Below, piece after piece: positions 8,649-18,275 of a stretch of DNA of 64,000 bases. The notes beneath the pieces were generated by a model, which searched no databases, was not told where the DNA came from, and saw nothing but the letters and a program-made list of their open reading frames with translations. The position numbers and the translations under genes were made by a program. Origin of the DNA: RI-106 sp964496875 (GTDB taxonomy: Bacteria > Cyanobacteriota > Vampirovibrionia > Obscuribacterales > Obscuribacteraceae); contig CAZCBH010000005.1 in NCBI GenBank assembly GCA_964496875.1, positions 62,001 through 126,000 of the forward strand. Reading direction: 5' to 3'. Positions within the stretch are counted from its first letter, which is position 1; every line of letters starts with the position of its first letter.

Positions 8649-9878
8649 TTACTGGAGCTGATTGATGACGGTGAAGATAGGCAGGTACATCCCCACCACC
8701 ACCGAGCCCACCACGCCGCCAATGGTGACTACCATAATCGGCTCCAGGGCTGAGGTAAGCTGGTCTACCGCATTTTCCACTTCCATATCATAGAAGTCGG
8801 CCACCTTCGAGAGCATATCGTCCAGTTTGCCTGTCTCTTCACCCACCGCCACCATCTGGGTGACCATCGGTGGAAAGATGGAGTTTTTCGACATGGGTTG
8901 AGATATGGTGCCACCTTGGCGAACTTCTACATAGATTTTGTCCACCGCCGCCGCCACCACGGCGTTGCCGGCGGTGTCTTTGACCACTTCAAGCGCATTC
9001 AGCATCGGTACTCCGGCTCGGATAAGGGTCCCAAAAGTACGGCTGAATCTGGCTATGGCGACTTTTTTAATCAAATCTCCCAGCATAGGGATGTTCAACT
9101 TTACAGTATCGATGTGGAGACGACCTATTTCGGTTCTATTGTAGCGCCGCAAAAATACGACTCCGATAAGACATGCCACTACAAACAGTGCCATCCAGAT
9201 AGACCGCACATAGACGGATAGATTGATCAAAAACTGGGTGTAAGCCGGTAACTCTCCTCCGATATTGCGGAAGAGTCCCTCGAAAACAGGAAGGACGAAG
9301 GTGAGCATCGCCCAGAATACCGCCACGGCTACCAGGAGGACGACAGTGGGGTAGACCAGGGCTGACTTGACCTTTTGATTGAGTTTCTCTTTATATTCCA
9401 GATAGTCGGCCAGACGCTGCAGGACCTCGGCGAGAATACCGCCTGCCTCGCCGGCTCTGACCATAGATACATAGAGACCGTCGAAGACATCCGGTTTCTT
9501 CTCCAGGGCATCGGACAGGCTTAAACCGGATTCGACCGCGACCCGCACCTCATCCAGGGATCTTCTCAACTTTCGGTTAGGGCATTGCTCGACAATTATA
9601 TAGAGGGTACGAAGCATGGCCACGCCGGAGCTTATCATCGCGGCGAACTGCCGGGAAAAAATCACCATATCTTTGAGATTGACCGTGGAGGTCGATTCAA
9701 GAACAGATTCCCAGAATTCATCGAGGCTGCCGAAAGCCAGACTGGTTTTGGAGCGAATTTCAAGGACGTCCATACCCCGAGCTGTCAATCTAGTTCTGAG
9801 CACCGTGGCAGATTCTGCCTGGGCCACTGATTCTGTGACTCTACCCTGACCGTCCCGTACTTTATAAATGAATTCCAT
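8649..9878 (-). CDS. pilC: Type IV pilus inner-membrane platform protein PilC (GspF family)
   Basis: A 409-residue polytopic platform protein. It has two copies of the T2SSF domain: the first contains FSRQFAAMISSGVAMLRTL and AGEAGGILAEVLQRLADYLE, the second ARFSRTFGTLIRAGVPMLNALE and VGEETGKLDDMLSKVADFYD. Three membrane helices lie near 170-195, 215-245 and 380-405. The N-terminal FIYKVRDGQGRVTESVAQAE is the usual cytoplasmic start. PilC couples the PilB and PilT motors to pilin assembly in the inner membrane. It lies 3 nt after the pilT stop and is the last gene of pilB-pilT-pilC. Length and motifs are normal for the family. Confidence 0.95.
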   Translation of the reverse strand: MEFIYKVRDGQGRVTESVAQAESATVLRTRLTARGMDVLEIRSKTSLAFGSLDEFWESVLESTSTVNLKDMVIFSRQFAAMISSGVAMLRTLYIIVEQCPNRKLRRSLDEVRVAVESGLSLSDALEKKPDVFDGLYVSMVRAGEAGGILAEVLQRLADYLEYKEKLNQKVKSALVYPTVVLLVAVAVFWAMLTFVLPVFEGLFRNIGGELPAYTQFLINLSVYVRSIWMALFVVACLIGVVFLRRYNRTEIGRLHIDTVKLNIPMLGDLIKKVAIARFSRTFGTLIRAGVPMLNALEVVKDTAGNAVVAAAVDKIYVEVRQGGTISQPMSKNSIFPPMVTQMVAVGEETGKLDDMLSKVADFYDMEVENAVDQLTSALEPIMVVTIGGVVGSVVVGMYLPIFTVINQLQ

Positions 9879-9881
9879 TTA

Positions 9882-11051
9882 TTAGAATCTTCCGAACATG
9901 CTTCGTCGCTCGACGCTTTTCTTTTCCTGATCCGAGTCGTCCTGGTTCTGACCGGGGCGAGCGTTTTTCGTGCCCAGCAGCTGATGCAGATCATCGGGGC
10001 GAGAGCTTTTGGAGAGTGCTTCTTCAAGGGAGATCACCCGGGCTTTGACAAGATTGGCCAGGGACTGTTCAAGGGTTTGCATGCCGGAGCGGGTGCCCAT
10101 CTGCATAGTAGTATAAAGCTGTTCGGTTTTTGCTTCTCTAATTAAGTTGGCAACCGCCGGTGTGTTCAAGAGAACTTCGGCGGCGATGATACGACCCTTG
10201 GTGACCGGACTGCCTCCGGCTTGCTCTTCGATCCGCGGTAGCAGGGTCTGGGCGACCACCGCCACCAGGCTGCCCGAGAGCATTATCCTAATTTGCTGTT
10301 GTTGATCCGGAGGAAAGGCGTCGATGATCCTGTCTATGCTCTGGGGCGCCGAGCTGGTGTGGACGGTGCTCAGCACCAGATGGCCTGTTTCAGCGGCGGT
10401 GAGTGCCAGGTGGATGGTATCGAGATCTCTCATCTCTCCCACCAGTATTACATCGGGGTCTTCGCGCAGGGCGGAACGCAGCGCGTTGGCGAAGCTTTTG
10501 GTGTCGCTGCCCAGTTCTCGCTGGCTGACCACGGCCTGTTTGCTCTCGTGAACAAACTCTATCGGGTCTTCGATGGTCAGGATATGCACTGAGCGGGTGC
10601 TGTTTATTCTATCTATCATCGATGCCAGGGTGGTCGATTTGCCAGAGCCGGTCGGACCGGTGATTAGAATCAGGCCTCTCGGTCTTTCGGTGAGCTCATC
10701 GCAGATCATAGGCAGTCCTAGCTCGGCGGTGGTCGGAGCGTGAGAGCTTACCACCCTGAAAGCCGCCGAGAAGGCTCCTCTATCTTTATAGACGTTGGCC
10801 CTGAATCGACCCAGCCCCTCCACACCGAAGCTGAAATCGATTTCGTAGTCGTTTACAAGAATCTCTTCCTGTTGTTCGTTGATGATGGAGAGAATCAGAG
10901 TCTCTACGTCTTCGTCGGAGAGTACAGGCAGGTTGGTGCGCTCCAGTCGACCCGCCACCCTGATAATTGGCGGCTGACCCGGTTTGAGATGAAGATCGGA
11001 AGCGGCTCTGTCGAGCACAAGCTGCATGATCTCCTGCAACTCTAACTCCAT
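9882..11051 (-). CDS. pilT: Type IV pilus retraction ATPase PilT
   Basis: A 389-residue hexameric secretion ATPase. It has an N-terminal PAS-like domain (about 1-100), Walker A GPTGSGKSTT, an Asp box (ILTIEDPIEFVH), Walker B DPDVILVGEMRD, a His box (HLVLSTVHTSSA), and the C-terminal VANLIREAKTEQLYTTMQ that corresponds to the AIRNLIRE retraction motif in altered form. PilT powers pilus retraction, which underlies twitching and DNA uptake. The start codon lies directly against the pilB stop, so the two genes are probably translationally coupled. The last 40 residues form a charged tail beyond the usual PilT end. Confidence 0.96.
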   Translation of the reverse strand: MELELQEIMQLVLDRAASDLHLKPGQPPIIRVAGRLERTNLPVLSDEDVETLILSIINEQQEEILVNDYEIDFSFGVEGLGRFRANVYKDRGAFSAAFRVVSSHAPTTAELGLPMICDELTERPRGLILITGPTGSGKSTTLASMIDRINSTRSVHILTIEDPIEFVHESKQAVVSQRELGSDTKSFANALRSALREDPDVILVGEMRDLDTIHLALTAAETGHLVLSTVHTSSAPQSIDRIIDAFPPDQQQQIRIMLSGSLVAVVAQTLLPRIEEQAGGSPVTKGRIIAAEVLLNTPAVANLIREAKTEQLYTTMQMGTRSGMQTLEQSLANLVKARVISLEEALSKSSRPDDLHQLLGTKNARPGQNQDDSDQEKKSVERRSMFGRF

Positions 11052-13202
11052 CTACTTTCTCCTTTTGCGTTTTTTCGCTTTGCTCTCGTTTGCTTCCGGG
11101 GCCTTGTCGGCTGAGTCATTTTCTGTTGTTGCCGGCATCTCCTTGCTGCAATCATCGAGTTTAGAGGTCAGGCAATAGGGGCATTCGGTCCAGTCTCCGA
11201 CGATTTCGGCACCACAGCAGCCACAGACCTGCTCTTTTGCGTCCTGGCTGTGGTTGTGACCACATTTTGGACAACTCGTCCAGGTTTCGTTCTGGAGAGT
11301 TCCGCAGCGTTTGCAGGAGATTTTCAAGTCGTGCTGGCAGAAGGGGCATTTGACAAAGTCGTCGGATATAGGATTGCGACACTTGCTGCAGAGCTTGTCA
11401 TCGCCAGTGGTATCGGTGAGGGTGACTCTCACTACCTCTTCGGCGGTGGTCATTCCCTGGCCGACCAGCCGTATGCTGTAGTCCTTCAAGGGGATCATCC
11501 CGGATTGTTTGGCCACCAGCCTGATTCTTGCCGTCGGTGCGCCTTTGCCTATCAGCTCTCGTATATCGTCGTTGATACGCATGATTTCAAAGACACCGAT
11601 TCGGTTCTTGTATCCGGTGTCGTTGCAGATTTCGCAGCCTCGCCCTCGCATAAAAATAGGCATGCCGTCTTTGTTTGTTCTCAGACGATAGTATTGAATG
11701 ACCGAGTCGGCCAGTTTGTCATCGATATTTTCAATCAATCCAAGATATCGCAGTGCCGAAGGTTCAGGAATATACTCCTCTTTGCAGTCTTCGCAAATAC
11801 TGCGCAGCAGGCGCTGGGCGATTACGCCTATGGTGGCGGAGGCGATTAGATAAGGATCGACATCCATTTCAGCCAGTCGTGTCACCGCACCTGGTGCGTC
11901 ATTGGTGTGCAGGGTGGTGAAGACCAGGTGACCTGTGAGCGCCGCTTCTACGGCGATTTTGGCTGTCTCCCTGTCTCGAGTCTCTCCCACCAGGATGATA
12001 TCGGGATCCTGACGCAGAAAGTGTCTTAGAATGCGAGCAAAATCGAGACCTTTTTCCCGCAGAACTTGAACCTGGGTGATGCCGTTCATCTCGTATTCAA
12101 TTGGATCTTCTGCTGTACAGATATTTACCTCGGCGGTGTTTCTCTCCGCCAGCGCCGAGTACAAGGAGGTGGTTTTACCGGAGCCTGTCGGCCCGGTGAC
12201 AAAGACTATGCCGTAAGGCTTTGAGATCATGTCTCTTATCGTATCGAGAGCCTCGGGATCGCTTATCAAGTTCTCCAGGCCGAGTTTGGTGGTTGATTTA
12301 TCCAGTTGTCTCATGACCACCTTTTCGCCATGTTTAGTAGGTATGGTAGAGACTCGAAAATCTATGTCGCGACCGGAGAAGCGCACTCTGATCCTGCCGT
12401 CCTGGGGCAATCTCCTTTCGGCAATGTCCAGGTCGGCCATGATTTTATAGCGGGAGACAAGAGCCGCTAGCACCGCTTTGGGTAGAGTCCGGTCTTTAAA
12501 AAGAACGCCGTCCACTCTATAGCGGACGATTATCTGTTTATCCTGGGGCTCGATGTGAATATCCGAACACTGTCTTTTGATGGACTTTGCCAGAATCTGG
12601 TTGGCCAGTTGGACTATAGGCGCGTCCTGGGCCTGTTTGGCCAGATCGAGGTCGTTTATGTCTTCGTCTATTTGTTGAGAGACAGCTATTTCACTGAGGT
12701 CGACCTCCGATTCGATAAAGGTCTCGACCTGTTTCTCTTCGAATTCATCGGTGAGCTCATCCTGTCTGTCGGTATAGATGGTCTCCATAAAGTGCTGGAA
12801 ATCGTCTTCGGTACAGACCGTCGGTTGGATCTGCACGCCTCTGAGGCGATATTTGATGTCGTCCAGGGCTAGAAGATTGTTAGGATTGACCATGGCCAGG
12901 GTCAACTTATTGTCGTCCTGTTCGATAGGAACGACCTGGTGCTGGCGCATCACTTTTTCCGGTAAGAGTTGAAGACACTCAGAGGCTGGGGAGACTTTGC
13001 TCAAAGAGACATAGTTGACTCCAAACTGTATCTCCAGAGCGCTTTTCAGGTGCTTTTCATTGGCAAGTCCCAGTCTGGAGAGGATCAGGCTGATTGGCTC
13101 TCCGGTTTTCAGGCGCTCTTGTTGAACCAGTTTGAGTTCGTCCAGAGTGATAAGGCCGTTATCGACTAAGAGCTCTCCGATTTCTTTCTTGATCAGTGCC
13201 AT
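11052..13202 (-). CDS. pilB: Type IV pilus extension ATPase PilB with C-terminal zinc ribbons
   Basis: A 716-residue motor for pilin polymerisation. The N-terminal MshEN-type domain (1-150) starts with KKEIGELLVDNGLITLDEL. The ATPase core has Walker A GPTGSGKTTS, Asp box AEDPIEYE, Walker B DPDIILVGETRD and His box FTTLHTNDA. A family tetracysteine site is formed by CEDC and CEIC. After the normal end of PilB, about 100 further residues carry three zinc-ribbon-like pairs (CSKC/CPFC, CKRC/CPKC, CGCC/CPYC) and then a basic tail. This extension is unusual. It is the first gene of pilB-pilT-pilC, with a 132-nt AT-rich intergenic region upstream holding presumed divergent promoters. Typical PilB is about 560-600 residues. 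Confidence 0.95.
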   Translation of the reverse strand: MALIKKEIGELLVDNGLITLDELKLVQQERLKTGEPISLILSRLGLANEKHLKSALEIQFGVNYVSLSKVSPASECLQLLPEKVMRQHQVVPIEQDDNKLTLAMVNPNNLLALDDIKYRLRGVQIQPTVCTEDDFQHFMETIYTDRQDELTDEFEEKQVETFIESEVDLSEIAVSQQIDEDINDLDLAKQAQDAPIVQLANQILAKSIKRQCSDIHIEPQDKQIIVRYRVDGVLFKDRTLPKAVLAALVSRYKIMADLDIAERRLPQDGRIRVRFSGRDIDFRVSTIPTKHGEKVVMRQLDKSTTKLGLENLISDPEALDTIRDMISKPYGIVFVTGPTGSGKTTSLYSALAERNTAEVNICTAEDPIEYEMNGITQVQVLREKGLDFARILRHFLRQDPDIILVGETRDRETAKIAVEAALTGHLVFTTLHTNDAPGAVTRLAEMDVDPYLIASATIGVIAQRLLRSICEDCKEEYIPEPSALRYLGLIENIDDKLADSVIQYYRLRTNKDGMPIFMRGRGCEICNDTGYKNRIGVFEIMRINDDIRELIGKGAPTARIRLVAKQSGMIPLKDYSIRLVGQGMTTAEEVVRVTLTDTTGDDKLCSKCRNPISDDFVKCPFCQHDLKISCKRCGTLQNETWTSCPKCGHNHSQDAKEQVCGCCGAEIVGDWTECPYCLTSKLDDCSKEMPATTENDSADKAPEANESKAKKRKRRK

Positions 13203-13334
13203 GACTTGAGGATTCCCGGTTTTGGAGAATAGTGTTGGGGTGCCGACGGTTTAATCTATCTAATAGATATAATATGCTCCAAAGAGAATATTCCCTGTTT
13301 TAAAAGTGAAATACCTGAGTTAGCTTATCTCCGG

Positions 13335-14642
13335 ATGATCGATAGTAGTGGCGTCACAGCACTGAAGACCAGTATTTCCCATAGATGCTATGGGCTGGTT
13401 AAGGTCTCTTACGGATTATTCGCCGTCCTTTTCATCTACTGTTTCTCGGATCCTTCCTGGTTCGGCCTTCCGATATCGGTTATTGGACTTCCGATAATTT
13501 TGTTGTTTTTGGTATTGGCTCATTTCATTCTGCTTTTTCTGGAGAGTCCTCGCGGAGTGCGCTTGTTTTCTCCGCTGTTTTTTAAGGGGGCGCCGCCGGT
13601 TTTCTATCGGCGCTGGATGGAGATTTATTCTGATGATACTGAAAACGATACCACAGCTGCTGTTGCCTATGGATTGAAGCGGGTTCGTCTAGATCTTGTC
13701 GATAGCCTGGAGCTGACCCTGTGGGGCAGCCTGCTTTTGAAATCGGTTTCAATTCAAGGTCGTTCTTCTGAAGCCGAAGCGGCGCTGGTCGGCACCTATC
13801 AATCTCAGATTCTGGCTCGCTTTCCTCTGGGGGCGGCCAGTCAGGCGGATCAAAAAACTCTTGTTGAAGTGCTCAAAAATTTGAAGCCGGATCTGGTTGT
13901 TAATCAGCGCTTGCAAAAGCGGCTCGACAGCAAGATTGTCAGAGGCGAAGAGATGGTCAAAACTCTTGGCGCCGCTTTTCTCTTTTATGTTTTATTAGAT
14001 CTGGGCTTTGCCACCTCCAGCTTTCTCGAAATGCAGAAACATTATTTTTTGAGCCAGTCTTTGGTCCGAACAGTAGAAGTATTGCCGGAAATAAAAGGGG
14101 ATAAGGCGCGCCGAAAGAGAGCAGAGCAAGAATTCGCCAGGGCAGAGGAAATGCGGGAGGGCCGGCTGCCTATATCATTGGTGCAGAGAGCGCTTTTCGA
14201 TCATGGTAGTGCCGCCTGTGGTGTATGGCAGGCTCGTGGAGAAGCGCTTTTTTATCTCGACAAAAAGGATGAGGCGATCAAATCGCTGGAGAAGGCTCAC
14301 AAGCTTTATCCTCGCAGCTTGAAGCTGATGATCGAATTGGCACGTTGGAAGCTCGAAAACGGGGATACGGCAGGCTGCCGGTCCGTTTTGACCCGGGCGA
14401 TAAAAGACCACGAGGAAGACCTCTTGCCATGTCTATACATGATTGCCGCCGATAAAAAGGATAACCAGGGTGCCCTTGCGATCCGGAAAAAATGTAAAGA
14501 GTATTTGAATGGTTTCGACGAGAATGTTTTCGGGAGCGAGCCCTGGTGGCCTCCCGGTGGCAACAGGTTTATGAGTGAGCGCTATTATCGGGATGATCTC
14601 CTCTTCCTTTCGAGGGTGCTTCTGGATATGGATCTCGATTAA
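13335..14642 (+). CDS. Membrane protein with C-terminal TPR-like repeats
   Basis: A 435-residue protein of unknown function. Two membrane helices lie near residues 18-38 and 45-70 and a third near 205-230. Between them is a soluble domain of about 130 residues. The C-terminal third contains TPR-like units (GVWQARGEALFYLDKKDEAI, EKAHKLYPRSLKLMIELARW, CLYMIAADKKDNQGALAIRK). It is transcribed divergently from pilB and ends 91 nt before the next gene on the same strand. The layout suggests a membrane-anchored scaffold facing the cytoplasm or periplasm. No catalytic motif is visible. The ATG at 13335 lacks a clear ribosome-binding site, so the start is uncertain. Confidence 0.8.
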   Translation: MIDSSGVTALKTSISHRCYGLVKVSYGLFAVLFIYCFSDPSWFGLPISVIGLPIILLFLVLAHFILLFLESPRGVRLFSPLFFKGAPPVFYRRWMEIYSDDTENDTTAAVAYGLKRVRLDLVDSLELTLWGSLLLKSVSIQGRSSEAEAALVGTYQSQILARFPLGAASQADQKTLVEVLKNLKPDLVVNQRLQKRLDSKIVRGEEMVKTLGAAFLFYVLLDLGFATSSFLEMQKHYFLSQSLVRTVEVLPEIKGDKARRKRAEQEFARAEEMREGRLPISLVQRALFDHGSAACGVWQARGEALFYLDKKDEAIKSLEKAHKLYPRSLKLMIELARWKLENGDTAGCRSVLTRAIKDHEEDLLPCLYMIAADKKDNQGALAIRKKCKEYLNGFDENVFGSEPWWPPGGNRFMSERYYRDDLLFLSRVLLDMDLD

Positions 14643-14733
14643 TGGCGCCACTTTGAGTATTCTAATGATTATCAGCTCTTTTTAGGTATATGAATTTCGG
14701 GGCATATCATGGAGGAAAGGAGGTCGATTTTAA

Positions 14734-15930
14734 ATGGAGCAGGAACAGGTAGATTCCCTTACCACCGACTCTGTCGTGGATAGCACCGAAGAGTCCGCCT
14801 CTCAGAAAAAAGCCCGGGCCAAGCGTGAACGTGGTCCACAGATAGCTTTCGACCTCTCCATGGCCGTTGCTCCTTTTGCTCTGGCGACAATTCTTGTAAC
14901 CATCGCCGGTCTATCGTCCGCTTTTATATCCAGCGGCTCGGCCGGCTGGGTGACCGAACTCTGTGCCTCCTTCCGCACCCAGTGCGTCATTCTTCTTCTT
15001 ATCTGCACTATCCCGACCGTGCTCAGCAAGCCCTGGAGAATCATGGCTCTGGTCTGTGGTGTTCTGGCGCTCGTCTCTCTTCTTCTGGTCTCGCCTGTGC
15101 TCGATATGAACAAGGCTGCGCCGGCGAAAGATTCTTATCTCTCTTTCAGTCTCCTGGAGGTCGTTCTCGATAAGAGCACTACCATGGATGAAGTGGTGAG
15201 GGTTTCGCTCGAGACTAATCCCGAATTACTGACGATTACGGGAGTAACCCTGGATGACATGGCGAGCTTGAATGAGAAGCTTCAGTCCTATCACATCAGA
15301 GCACTCTATCCCAACAATAACGGTCATGGAGTTTGTATCTATTCAAAGGTCCCTTTGAAGAGCAGCAAGGTCCTCTACCTGGGTAAAGAGAAGCTTCCGG
15401 TGGCTGTGACCAGCGCCTTCTTCGAATATGGCTGGGTGAATATCGTCGCCTTCAAGGCCCCTGAAGTAACCGATGCGGATTCGATGGATCGTCGCAATGA
15501 CCTTATGGAATCGGTATCTAATGTGGTATCGAGTCTTACTGGTCCGGTTATAGTGAGCGGCAATATGAACCTGACCCCTTACGCGGGGAGCAGCGCTAAA
15601 CTTACAGGTAAAGCCAAGCTCAAAGTTTTTCGATCCGGTCTTTCTATAAAACCCAATTCTTATGCCGGTCCCCAGGACTTTATCGTAAACCGTCTTCCAG
15701 TAGACGATATCTATGTCAACGACAAAGTAGCTTATCTCGACCGTTCAGTAATATCCGGTTTCGAAGGCCGGTTGTTGCCTATAAAGGGTGTCTTTTCTCT
15801 GAGCAACAAAGACGAGAAATTCCAGGCGCCGAAGTTTGCCGAAGAGTTGACTCGGCCACCGGCAAAGAAATCAAAAGCAGGCAGTCCTGAGCCAAAACCG
15901 GCTAAGAAGAAAGACAAGAAGAAACATTAG
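14734..15930 (+). CDS. Membrane protein with a degenerate endonuclease/exonuclease/phosphatase-like domain
   Basis: A 398-residue product. A charged N-terminus is followed by three hydrophobic helices (about 43-120), then an extracytoplasmic domain laid out like membrane-bound EEP proteins of the YafD type. The alignable points are NPELLTITGV in place of the DvvalqE strand, GHGVCIYSKVPL for the G-ALxSRxPL strand, PVIVSGNMNLTP for the GDFNxTP motif, and QDFIVNRLPVDDIYV for the iDhvfv strand. The GDFN Asp is Asn here, the first metal-binding Glu is absent, and the final SDH is missing. The fold is therefore inferred and catalysis looks lost. A strong site (AAAGGAGGT) precedes the ATG. The tail is Lys/Pro-rich. 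Its stop overlaps that of the convergent next gene by 4 nt. Confidence 0.75.
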   Translation: MEQEQVDSLTTDSVVDSTEESASQKKARAKRERGPQIAFDLSMAVAPFALATILVTIAGLSSAFISSGSAGWVTELCASFRTQCVILLLICTIPTVLSKPWRIMALVCGVLALVSLLLVSPVLDMNKAAPAKDSYLSFSLLEVVLDKSTTMDEVVRVSLETNPELLTITGVTLDDMASLNEKLQSYHIRALYPNNNGHGVCIYSKVPLKSSKVLYLGKEKLPVAVTSAFFEYGWVNIVAFKAPEVTDADSMDRRNDLMESVSNVVSSLTGPVIVSGNMNLTPYAGSSAKLTGKAKLKVFRSGLSIKPNSYAGPQDFIVNRLPVDDIYVNDKVAYLDRSVISGFEGRLLPIKGVFSLSNKDEKFQAPKFAEELTRPPAKKSKAGSPEPKPAKKKDKKKH

Positions 15931-18269
15931 TTTTTGCGAAAGTCCAGAGCATCGATTTCGACCCGGGCTTCGGGGTCTACTGTCTTGAAGCTCAATTTTT
16001 CGATTTTTGTTTTTGCGCTTAGATTGAGCAATCTAATCGGATACTTGTAATAGTGGGCACTTTCCCCACCTAATAAAGGCAGGTAGAAGCTTACGAAAGG
16101 TTTTTCTCTGTCGTCTGTAGCCAGGCTGAATTTCAACACTTTCAGTTTCATAGAATCCGGTGCCGCCACATGCAGTACCAGGAAATCAACCTCTCCTGTT
16201 TTTATATCCAGATCCTTCAGGTATTCGAAAGTCGCTTCACCGGCGCTGGCTTTGCAAATCAGTTTCTGATCGGGCAGGCTCTCTATCTCTCCACCGGTGG
16301 CTTTCCAATTGATGGCATCGCTGAGGTCGATAGAGGGGTCATCCGGCTGCTTCTCCGGGATCTTGCCGCCGTATTCGGTATTGTCCGGTCTCCAGTCTAT
16401 GTAAGTCTGCTTCTTAGAATTCGTATCGCTTTTCAAAATCATGGCAAGGCGCGGCATGCGATAAATCAGCGTCGGCGAGTTCTTGCCCCGGGCGCGGTTT
16501 ACAAAACTGATTCGTGCCTTTTTTCCGGCGTAGGAGTTGAGTTCGATATTCAGGTCGGCGTCATTTCTGGCAGGTATATATTGGGGCTCTTTCGAATCTG
16601 CCACTTCAATATAGAGACCGGAGTCTTTTGCGGCATCACCCCGGATCTGCAGCCTGGTCGACAGTCTTGCTTCGAGAAGATTATCTGGAAGACGGACGCT
16701 CCAGCTAAGAGAGCTGCCCGGAGGCAACACCAGATCCAGCTTCTTGTAATCGGCCCAGTCGCATCTGGTCAGGGTGGTGAGATTGTCGGTGAAGTAAGGG
16801 TTCTCTCCACCATTGATGGTGTCAGTAGAAACCGAGTCCATCATGTATTCACCCTGGAGCCATAACTTTCTTATCGGTCCAAAAGCACTAATATTATGCC
16901 TTTTCATCACCTCGGCCAGCTTCTGAAGCAGAGAGGGACTGCCCGGAGTCCAGAGAAAGACGTATTGGTCGGCATAGGTCGGTGCTTTCTCGGCGTTGTA
17001 GAGGGCGGAATAAGATGCCGGAGCGCGTCCGTGGAGCATGTAGGTTTTATCTGAATAGGTCTGGTTCGATCTGGCAAAACAGGCTGTTACCGCCACCACT
17101 GTCAACATCGACCATTTGAGATTGATTCGAGTGCGAAGATCGAAATCGGCTCCCGTGTTTGGATTTATCTCCGTCAAAAAGAAGGCTGCCAGACCCAGTA
17201 AACCGGCCCAGAAGGTTATGGGCAGCGGCGTATACCATGGTGCCAGCAGTGAACGCACCATGCTTATCTCCCAGACGGCAAGCAGGCTGGAGGCAATCAG
17301 CACCAGTGGAACCGCCGCTTTCTTTAAATCGAGTCTGTTTCTATTGACCGCAAGCAATAACAGAAAGCCGCCCGCGATGACCAGTCCGATTGTTCCGGCG
17401 AATCTTGCTTCGGGTAGATTGTCCGTAGCGGTAGCGATTTCGTTCGCCAGGGGCCAGCCCAATAAGTTTACGATGGTTTTCAGATTGAAAAAGGAGACGA
17501 TTGTCGCCTGAGGGTCTGTCGCGCCGGTGCTGCCTGCGCTGGCAAAGAAGGACATGACATAGGGAATGGCGCTCAGTCCCGCTCCACATAGCAAGGTAAT
17601 AAAACGTCTCCAGTTGAATTCCCTGAGGTAGAGATAGTAAGCCAGGATGGTGAGCCAGGTGATAGGGCCTATCCCCCAGGAATAGCTGGATATCAAACCA
17701 CCGGCGGTGGCGACCAATACAGCCGTCCGGCTCGTTTTGAAGCGGGCCAGGGCCCAGATAGCAAGGGCTTGTCCGAAGAGACTGATTCCTATAGGCAGAG
17801 CCGCTCCTGGGTAAGTGTAGAGAGATACTTGAGAGTTGGAGAAGAAAAAGAACGAGAGCAGCGGAAGAAGCCACCAGGTCTTTTCTGCTTTGAGGCTGCT
17901 TCTGATGGCGTCATAGATAAGACCCAGCCTGAATATCGAAAGAACGAAAGCGAGATAGAGTTCCGGCATGACGCTGCCGGAGAAAAATTTCGCGCTTGTT
18001 AAATGAGCCAGGAAAGCGAGCGTGGTGGCATGCCCACGGTAGAATGTGTCGCTTACAAGATGACTCAGGTCGTATTGCCCGCTCAAGATTCGATCTATCA
18101 AATGGGCGTAGGTCAGATAGTCGTTCGATACAACATCGCAGCCTACCGTGCTGACGATCCAGAACATGTTCGCCACCGGTATAAGCGCTACTAAAATAGC
18201 CAGCTTCGAAACTAGACCGAAGTCGCTTTTTACGCTTTCGCTCTTTTCTTCTTTAACCGAGGTCATCAT
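15927..18269 (-). CDS. Large polytopic membrane protein, GT-C glycosyltransferase-like, with C-terminal beta domain
   Basis: A 780-residue protein. About ten to twelve hydrophobic helices occupy residues 20-400. The first periplasmic loop carries an acidic patch (GCDVVSNDYLTYAHLID), in the position where GT-C transferases keep their catalytic acids. The remaining 380 residues are predicted extracytoplasmic and beta-rich, including a segment around 530-600 (DSGLYIEVADSKEPQYIPAR) that could be a carbohydrate-binding sandwich. It is the last gene of the five-gene run starting with the MBOAT gene, 6 nt after the preceding stop. A role in making or exporting a surface glycan is inferred from this context. 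I do not recognise the exact family. Confidence 0.75.
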   Translation of the reverse strand: MMTSVKEEKSESVKSDFGLVSKLAILVALIPVANMFWIVSTVGCDVVSNDYLTYAHLIDRILSGQYDLSHLVSDTFYRGHATTLAFLAHLTSAKFFSGSVMPELYLAFVLSIFRLGLIYDAIRSSLKAEKTWWLLPLLSFFFFSNSQVSLYTYPGAALPIGISLFGQALAIWALARFKTSRTAVLVATAGGLISSYSWGIGPITWLTILAYYLYLREFNWRRFITLLCGAGLSAIPYVMSFFASAGSTGATDPQATIVSFFNLKTIVNLLGWPLANEIATATDNLPEARFAGTIGLVIAGGFLLLLAVNRNRLDLKKAAVPLVLIASSLLAVWEISMVRSLLAPWYTPLPITFWAGLLGLAAFFLTEINPNTGADFDLRTRINLKWSMLTVVAVTACFARSNQTYSDKTYMLHGRAPASYSALYNAEKAPTYADQYVFLWTPGSPSLLQKLAEVMKRHNISAFGPIRKLWLQGEYMMDSVSTDTINGGENPYFTDNLTTLTRCDWADYKKLDLVLPPGSSLSWSVRLPDNLLEARLSTRLQIRGDAAKDSGLYIEVADSKEPQYIPARNDADLNIELNSYAGKKARISFVNRARGKNSPTLIYRMPRLAMILKSDTNSKKQTYIDWRPDNTEYGGKIPEKQPDDPSIDLSDAINWKATGGEIESLPDQKLICKASAGEATFEYLKDLDIKTGEVDFLVLHVAAPDSMKLKVLKFSLATDDREKPFVSFYLPLLGGESAHYYKYPIRLLNLSAKTKIEKLSFKTVDPEARVEIDALDFRKN

Positions 18270-18275
18270 CCTCTA

